64,000 nt of DNA from Phoronis australis (Eukaryota; Phoronida; Phoronidae), in NCBI GenBank assembly GCA_002633005.1, contig NMRA01000012.1, positions 1,925,992-1,989,991 of the forward strand, read 5' to 3'. The translations under genes and the position numbers were made by a program. The notes below the pieces were generated by a model, which was not told where the DNA came from, did not search any database, and saw nothing but the letters and a program-made list of their open reading frames with translations. Below are positions 60,301 to 64,000 of the stretch, one piece after another (within the stretch, counting starts at the first letter, position 1; each line of letters begins with the position of its first letter).

Positions 60301-61078
60301 CCATGATAGTTATTTTAGTTTTATTGTAATTATACTTTACCTAAGAGAAAATCATGTTTAGAAATAAATATGTTAAAAAGGGGTTCGTGCTCTATCAACA
60401 ACTAACTTTGAGATTTACCTGTATTGCACTCTGGTGTAGCGTATCTGCAAATACTTCACCATCGTCCATCATGTTTTTAAGACAAATAGTCTTGTTCAGC
60501 TTCACGTTATTGTTCTTTTCTGGGTGATCTTGTTCTATTCGGACATTTCCCCTCCTAGAAACTTTCGCGGTGCATTCCGGCACGTCAGCCCTACTTGTGC
60601 TGCATGGCAACTCAGGAAATGACTTGGGCCGTCTCACAATAGCGCTACCCGTAACAGAGAAGTTTTCGTCATTAAGCACTTCACGGTGATCAGCCGTATG
60701 GGTTGTTTTCGACATCGTGAGGGGAAGGCAGGAATATTTAGTCTCACTTACTCGCTCTTTTACTCGAATCCCACCCGACTGTAGTCTTGTTTGAATGAAT
60801 GTGCGGCAGCCGGAAGGACATCGCATAAGAAAAACGACGGCCTGTGAGATTGGTACGCTGTTTAGAATGTCATTAATGCTCTCGAAGCACATGCGACTCA
60901 CATCAATGCCATTTATTGACTGAATTATGTCCCCGACACGAATGAGGTTGATTCTGTCGGCTGGTCCGCCCGGGATAATCGCCCTTACACGCGCGCACGG
61001 TAGCGACTTGAGCTTCTGAAAGGCCAAGCCAAATCCATCTGTCTGTTTGATTAGCTTGACTCGAATAACGTAAGGCAT
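28891..61078 (-). CDS. NOS: Nitric oxide synthase with N-terminal PDZ domain (complete, 25 exons)
   Basis: Makes NO and citrulline from L-arginine, O2 and NADPH, as a calmodulin-activated dimer. Exons in transcript order: 60419-61078, 58011-58141, 55054-55216, 54028-54119, 49745-49886, 49405-49544, 48510-48681, 48240-48341, 47452-47646, 46824-46933, 45284-45428, 43765-43869, 41389-41456, 39441-39479, 38047-38221, 36438-36579, 36150-36228, 35156-35343, 32655-32827, 32037-32247, 31091-31175, 30643-30764, 30293-30441, 29675-29866, 28891-29004. They total 3894 nt, 1297 residues, with all phases compatible. The start at 61078 follows an in-frame TAA 39 nt upstream. PDZ domain about residues 1-100; Zn cysteines 224/229; haem Cys308 in [10 protein letters not shown]; calmodulin site about 620-646; FMN motif [12 protein letters not shown] motif [13 protein letters not shown] motif GPGTGIAP. 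It is neuronal-type in layout but shorter than vertebrate NOS1 (about 1430). Oddities: short autoinhibitory segment, altered active-site segment and unusual C-terminus. Confidence 0.96.
29571..29611. repeat. (CCA)n microsatellite in the last NOS intron
   Basis: About thirteen CCA/CAC triplets with one interruption, between NOS exons 24 and 25. Confidence 0.95.
31919..32002. repeat. (GAT)n-type microsatellite beside a NOS donor site
   Basis: Interrupted GAT/GAC/GAG triplets. On the NOS strand this is an ATC-rich run starting about 35 bases into intron 20 (exon 20 ends at 32037). Confidence 0.9.
33240..34890 (+). mobile_element. TTAA-flanked THAP transposon remnant, copy 1 (Kolobok-type)
   Basis: Bounded by TTAA, with inverted ends TTAAAGGCGAATGCCACG (33240) and the complement of TTAAAGGAGCATGCCACCC (34872-34890). 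It is homologous along nearly its whole length to 55730-57880. The part at 33400-33660 aligns with the THAP-like frame of copy 2 but has stops and shifts. A THAP domain plus TTAA target site is the hallmark of the Kolobok superfamily; piggyBac shares TTAA but not THAP. It lies in NOS intron 18. Confidence 0.75.
36680..37327 (+). repeat. Six tandem CTCF-core-like motifs in a three-unit higher-order repeat
   Basis: Sites: 36680-36693 CCAGTAGATGGCGC, 36797-36810 CCACTAGGGGGCAC, 36939-36952 CCACTAGGAGGCAC, 37056-37069 CCACTAGGTGGCGC, 37168-37181 TCTCTAGGGGGCAC, 37314-37327 CCACTAGGAGGCGC. Three match the 14-bp CTCF core CCASYAGRKGGCRS exactly, two have one mismatch and one has two. All share one orientation. 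Sequence between sites 2 and 3 closely matches that between sites 5 and 6, about 372 bp apart, so the array is C-A-B-C-A-B. It lies in NOS intron 15. CTCF binding is inferred, not shown. Confidence 0.8.
39034..39260. mobile_element. MITE with about 45-bp inverted ends in NOS intron 14
   Basis: CAGTGCCGGGTTGCATGAAA at the left and the complement of CAGTGCCCGGTTACATGATA at the right, continuing into AATAGGGACTCA on both arms. The interior is non-coding. Related half copies are near 23012 and 39645. Confidence 0.75.
39360..39418. repeat. Degenerate (CA)n / CACGCG microsatellite
   Basis: Alternating purine-pyrimidine run, about 25 bases from the donor-side end of micro-exon 14 (exon ends at 39441). 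Confidence 0.85.
40457..40572 (+). repeat. Copy of the GCGAGATC-rich dispersed repeat
   Basis: GTAACGCCAGGATCTCGCT, then AAGCAAGACTTCGCGAGATT, GAGATATTGCCGTGTAT and ACGTGGCTTTAG, matching copies at 9848, 58741 and 63570. Confidence 0.75.
41804..42338 (+). mobile_element. Penelope-like retroelement 3' fragment with terminal hairpin
   Basis: A + strand frame from about 41862 to 42086 reads [24 protein letters not shown] and [13 protein letters not shown]. This matches the tail that follows the GIY-YIG endonuclease in Penelope-like reverse transcriptases (consensus S.xEH..H ... W..RKI.EA..I ... D.G..LP.I...LL). The RT and the catalytic GIY-YIG core are absent. The left edge is a hairpin: 41804-41836 is the inverse of 41859-41891 (33 bp, one mismatch), and the right arm lies in the coding part. 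A (TTG)n tract at 42303-42338 may be the 3' tail. In NOS intron 12, antisense to NOS. Confidence 0.55.
45975..46130 (+). repeat. Third copy of the 16055-16245 repeat
   Basis: TAATATTCCTTACCGTGACA, ACATGAACATCGAAACC, TTAAGAAAAC and TTTATTGGATCTGACC follow the same order as the VPS4 intron 6 copy, with more divergence. Confidence 0.6.
46824..46933 (-). other. NOS: NOS exon 10: calmodulin-binding helix
   Basis: Encodes AWENYVWK, a Ser/Thr/Ala-rich stretch, then the basic amphipathic start [10 protein letters not shown], which continues across the splice junction into exon 11 (45284-45428) as [10 protein letters not shown]. Spacing of bulky hydrophobics in a Lys/Arg background matches the canonical NOS calmodulin site. 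Confidence 0.9.
47782..47856. repeat. Two 38-bp tandem copies in NOS intron 8
   Basis: TTTCAGCATGGTTCTCCAGG and flanks are repeated once with minor changes. No coding role. Confidence 0.85.
49963..50001. repeat. Short near-perfect hairpin near NOS exon 5
   Basis: GTGGTGTTTTACCCCTTT is followed almost at once by its complement AAAGGGGTAAAAACACCAC, a stem of about 18 bp with one bulge and a minimal loop, 77 bases upstream (NOS sense) of the exon 5 acceptor. Confidence 0.85.
50605..52150 (+). mobile_element. Truncated, broken non-LTR retrotransposon (reverse transcriptase)
   Basis: Antisense to NOS in intron 4. The frame at about 50640-50845 reads [20 protein letters not shown] and [15 protein letters not shown]; after a +1 shift near 50850 it resumes as VWLDLAN and continues to 51557 with FMDDLTVTT (catalytic F-x-D-D), [10 protein letters not shown] and KCLGKWYDD. 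One in-frame TAG lies near 50917. The 5' part, including any endonuclease, is missing, and 277 Ns interrupt the 3' part. This is a LINE-type RT widespread in invertebrate genomes; the clade is not assigned. The copy is inactive. Confidence 0.88.
51558..51834. other. Assembly gap (277 N)
   Basis: Run of N inside the retrotransposon. Single Ns also occur at 8041, 53537 and 56701. Reading frames drawn across the run are artefacts. Confidence 0.99.
54235..54350. repeat. Dispersed repeat shared with 27115-27350
   Basis: GACGTTTTGTTCGGTCATTT and CCATCTTCAGGTGTCAC match GACGTTTTGATCGGTCATTC (27133) and, inverted, CACCTGAAGATGACCGGAG (27328). Local inverted arms CATGTGCACG/CGTGCACATG bracket it at 54.25/54.32 kb. 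Such CCTGAAGATG..CGAAACGT blocks are common in retroelement ends; the family is not identified. Confidence 0.6.
55730..57880 (+). mobile_element. TTAA-flanked THAP transposon, copy 2 (Kolobok-type), with internal duplication
   Basis: Starts TTAAAGGACAATACCACCC and ends with the complement of TTAAAGGAGAATGGCACCC (TTAA at 55730-55733 and 57877-57880). A frame at 55885-56148 looks like a THAP zinc finger: MPLCCGS at the start, [12 protein letters not shown], and [11 protein letters not shown] carrying the C..HF..DF end of the motif, though the usual Trp is not evident. The rest of a transposase is missing, so the element is probably non-autonomous. Bases 56137-56701 are repeated at 56702-57266. 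It lies in NOS intron 2. Confidence 0.75.
58610..58812. repeat. Two inverted halves of the GCGAGATC-rich repeat
   Basis: The left half (58640-58690, GAGATCTTGCGTTTTCGCGA) is in reverse orientation to the right half (58741-58812, GCAAGATCTCGCTGGATT..ACGTGATTTTG), so this may be a fuller palindromic copy of the family. A 12-C run precedes it at 58579. Confidence 0.65.
59820..60085 (-). repeat. Inverted copy of the repeat at 16055-16245
   Basis: GAATTCGCAATTTTAGGGTT and CCAACCTCAATAAATTC, then TTGATGTTCTTGGTGGTAAA, are the complement of the VPS4 intron 6 copy. It lies in NOS intron 1. Confidence 0.75.
60419..61078 (-). other. NOS: NOS exon 1: PDZ domain and linker
   Basis: A single 220-codon exon starting at the initiator Met. 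The PDZ core is clear: the carboxylate-binding loop GFGLAF, then a GGPADR..GLI-like turn and [13 protein letters not shown]. After it, [17 protein letters not shown] aligns with the region of the NOS1 beta-finger that pairs with the PDZ domains of PSD-95 and syntrophin, though it looks shorter. The remaining ~110 residues are a polar linker of low conservation ending in DTLHQSAIQ, like the DTLH segment before the zinc site in NOS1. A PDZ at this place suggests membrane or scaffold targeting. Confidence 0.9.
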
Positions 61079-61344
61079 CTCTCCAGAGTAACTTAGTCCG
61101 CAGGTAAAACAAACTTAAGCCTTCATATTAATTAATGTTTGATTATCAAATAGCATTAAAACTGAGTTTAGTTGATCGTCGTGAGCGATAAACATACACC
61201 AGGACTAAACTTCCGTAAGTAACTCGCTATCGGCTTACCGAACGTGTGAGAACAGTTCCCGCACAAGCTAAAATCCAATTACCTCAATAGATCAGCCGAT
61301 TACTAAATTCCTTTTTGTCAACAAAAGGATAATGTAGCTAGACA

Positions 61345-61361
61345 ATATATATAAATATATA
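61345..61361 (-). promoter_or_regulatory. TATA-like tract upstream of NOS
   Basis: TATATATAAATATATA lies about 270 bp upstream of the NOS start codon on the transcribed strand's promoter side. It is a weak candidate for a core promoter; simple AT repeats give the same pattern by chance. Confidence 0.2.
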
Positions 61362-61518
61362 CGGCTTCCTCAATCTCAGTCACCTGCTGGTCTGTCTGGG
61401 AAAACGCAAGTTTGGTCACGCTTCGGCAAAATGCGAGAGTGTGCAAGAATTTATATGAATAAGTCTTCTCTGAAGTACGGTGGCCAGTACATGACATTTT
61501 CAAAACTTTTTTGATACT

Positions 61519-61650
61519 GTTCACCCGGATGGAAAGTACTTTTACCCGGGTAGAATTTCACTTTTCACCCAGGTGGAAAGAACTTTTTACCCGGGTCGGC
61601 AGTGCTTTTCACACGGGTGGTAAGAACTTTTTACCTGGGTGGAAAGTACC
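61519..61650. repeat. Six-unit 22-bp minisatellite upstream of NOS
   Basis: Units of the type TTTTCACCCGGGTGGAAAG and variants start near 61521, 61542, 61565, 61588, 61610 and 61632. Each has a palindromic ACCCGGGT core (some with one change), about 440-570 bp upstream of the NOS start codon. Confidence 0.88.
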
Positions 61651-63569
61651 AAAAATGTTTTCACATAATGTCATGTACATGCCACCGTAATATTGGTACA
61701 AGGTCAAGGAAAAACGGTCCCAAGACAGTGCTAATTACCCTAGCCACGTAACCTGTCGTAATTATCAGGGATTGTACTCTCGTGTAAGAAGTATATGAGT
61801 GACTTATTCACGACTAGTTTCTCTAAATTCTCTAAGAACTTTGTGCCTTTTCTGAGTACCCTAGGACAGGGATCAGTTTGGGATTTTGAAATGCTACAAG
61901 AGGTTTCTTTAAACCATTCTCCGACGACAATAGAAATTTCTATTTCTAAAAATTTGGTTACAGAAGATATAATCGTTTTTGACAACAGGCAGAAGGGCGT
62001 CTCGTACTGTTTCAGCCTTGGTGGTTTAAAAGATCACTGTCCAAAAATCTCAACAAAAGGATTACTTTATTGACATTAACCGTACGGAATTTCTGGATAA
62101 AACCCCCACGAAAACGAGACTTTTTTGTTGAAAATATCTGCACATGAGTCCAGTCTCTAAAGAGGTTGGCATCCTACTTTTTCCATCATCATCTGCCCAT
62201 CAAAACTTTAATACAGGAGCCCTGGGCAAATTATAACAGTCAGCGGCGCCTTCAGGAATGCGTATGGTTGCCCCTTCACCAGAACAGCATGTTCGTGTTT
62301 ACGACTGCGATGAAATCATTTCCGATACACAAGTACGAATATCTGCAGATTTATCCACCATTCAAGGTGCCGCACACCAGCTCCTCATGAGAGATACACC
62401 AGCTTGCTGCTACAAACAATACATTATCTGATATCTTTTCTCACGCACTAATTGTAATGCACTGTTGTAACAACACTGTATAACGTATACAATGCACTTG
62501 GTTTCGAAAACCTACAGTGTACCTCCAATTAACTCAATCCAGGAGTGCTTGATGAGCAACTGGCGCTGTTAAGGCTTCCAGACGGTGACCAGTGAGTTAT
62601 TTGATTTTCTACTCGAAAATCTTCTAGTGGGTCACACTGCTCAGCTATCTTTTCTAGCACCACATGAAGATGTGCTCGAACCACGAGCAACTGCAAGTTG
62701 GAGTCAATCCGTGGTGGAGGATTATGACCACGGCAGTGCTGTAGTGGGGCATAGGCGCACGCACGCGCAGCCAACCAACTTTTGGCATTTGAACGTAGCG
62801 CCTACGTACCGTAAGTTACGTTCAGTGCTCAAGGTTATACGGTGGACTTTGGGTGCCTACTTACCTCTTATTTTACCACTACAGCACTGGACCACGGTGA
62901 AAATGAGAGCAGGCTTCATTCATTGTTCCACAGCTCTTCAGTGCTTAGAGGAGGTTGACAGGCTCAGACTGCCTGAGCATTTGATCGAAACCTGGCATGT
63001 CAGTTTCTGGAAGCCTGAGCGATGACTGCTTTCTGTTTCCAAAGAAGTTGGCATTGATTCGTAACCTGACAGTGCCTAGGTACACAAGATTGGTGCAAAT
63101 TCTTATGTTTCAAACACTGTACTAGTTTATTGATGCCCCATGTCCAAAAAATCCCAGCTTCACTTTGCTATTTGATTATTGGAAACAATTTGCATCCACA
63201 GTTTAAGACATTGGTGAGAAAGAGGAGTTCGTGTCAGTATGGCCAAGCAGTTTGTTGCCCCCTTTACTCAGACCATGTAGCCCTTTACATATCAAAAACA
63301 GAGCTTAATTTCACTATAAAGACTACATGCAGAAACAAGAGCGAGGCAACTGTGAGTGAGCCAGCGGGAATATAAGTAACAATGGTAGTACGCCGGCGTT
63401 TGAATCTGTTGATAGAATTCCCAACATCGAACCCTTGTGTTTCACGATGGTCCATGTGAAACTGGACTACAGTGGGAGTTAGTTGAATAAAACTGTCACT
63501 AGATTATGTAACCAGCAAAGTCGACTAGACCAATGAACGGTTTAACAAAAATGAAGACATCATTGCCCA
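61651..63569. other. Region upstream of NOS, no recognised gene
   Basis: Several short frames occur (61795-62073, 62585-63025, both +) but none resembles a family I know. 62585-63025 (146 codons) is the longest. It has no signal peptide or repeat. It could be an exon of a neighbouring gene or old mobile DNA. Confidence 0.35.
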
Positions 63570-63690
63570 AGGTCGAGTTTAGTAACGCCATTGTCTCGAA
63601 GGAAAAGCAAGATCTCGCGAGATTCTGTGAGATTTCGCGTGCATTTTCAATGAAAAACGTGATTTTGGATCGCCGCGGAACAGTTATTGA
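63570..63690 (+). repeat. Copy of the GCGAGATC-rich dispersed repeat
   Basis: GTAACGCCATTGTCTCGAAG, AAGCAAGATCTCGCGAGATT, CGTGCATTTTCAATGA and ACGTGATTTTGG. It is the best-preserved copy in the window. The remaining bases to 64000 show no recognised feature. Confidence 0.8.
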
Positions 63691-64000
63691 ACTTGACCAG
63701 AGTGTTGCTGTAGTCCCAAAAAGTCAATAAAGATCTGAGAAAAAGATGTACCACACAAGACGCAACAATATGCTGTTTTGGGGCTGCAAGAGAAAGAACC
63801 AAAATGCTGTCAGGACGTTCTAGAAAAATTTAAGAAGAAGGTAGGGGAACAGCTGGTCCGGTCAAGGAAGAGGCGAGATATCTATCTTGGGAATCTGTAC
63901 GCTATTCCTGTCTCAGTAAAAATATTGTTCCTCCAAAATTCTCTACGGGAACTTTTTTGATGCGATTGTTTATTATTGGTTTCTTTTCTGTTTTTGCGTT

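Overview
This window is metazoan genomic DNA: three intron-rich protein genes with canonical GT/AG splice sites, embedded in AT-leaning sequence crowded with small inverted-repeat (MITE-like) elements, microsatellites and retroelement debris. Runs of N, single Ns and a near-identical 565-bp duplication at a single N point to a draft assembly of a polymorphic genome. The gene set (GH1 beta-glycosidase, VPS4, a PDZ-containing nitric oxide synthase), the THAP/TTAA transposons and the repeat style would fit a marine invertebrate deuterostome such as amphioxus or a hemichordate. That placement is an inference; no rRNA or mitochondrial marker is present to settle it.

Layout. 1-6.2 kb (+): eight exons of a GH1 beta-glucosidase/lactase-like gene, cut at its 5' end by the window edge. 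7.3-9.2 kb: a 1.9-kb DNA transposon with CAGTGGCGGATCTAC ends and a 5-bp target duplication. 10.4-11.1 kb: a MITE and a dense array of the same terminal box (TTCCAATACGGG), ending about 150 bp before VPS4. 11.2-22.0 kb (+): a complete 12-exon VPS4 gene (443 codons). 22-28.9 kb: no convincing gene; foldback repeats and one orphan splice-flanked block. 28.9-61.1 kb (-): a complete 25-exon NOS gene (1297 codons) with PDZ, oxygenase, calmodulin-binding, FMN, FAD and NADPH parts. Its introns hold two related TTAA/THAP (Kolobok-type) elements, a broken non-LTR retrotransposon with an assembly gap, a Penelope-like fragment with a 33-bp hairpin at its truncated end, and a tandem array of CTCF-like motifs. 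61.1-64 kb: NOS upstream region with a 22-bp minisatellite.

The three genes have no evident functional link: one is a glycosidase, one the ESCRT-III disassembly ATPase, and one makes nitric oxide. Exon boundaries were read by eye. For VPS4 and NOS every exon phase joins and the totals are multiples of three with no internal stop, so these models are strong.

Most notable: (1) VPS4 carries local tandem duplications that copy splice sites themselves: three to four copies of an acceptor plus exon start, three copies of an exon end plus donor, and two decayed copies of a whole exon. (2) A NOS intron holds six same-orientation CTCF-core-like sites in a three-unit higher-order repeat. (3) The NOS combines a neuronal-type PDZ N-terminus with a shortened autoinhibitory segment, an altered active-site segment and an unusual C-terminal tail.
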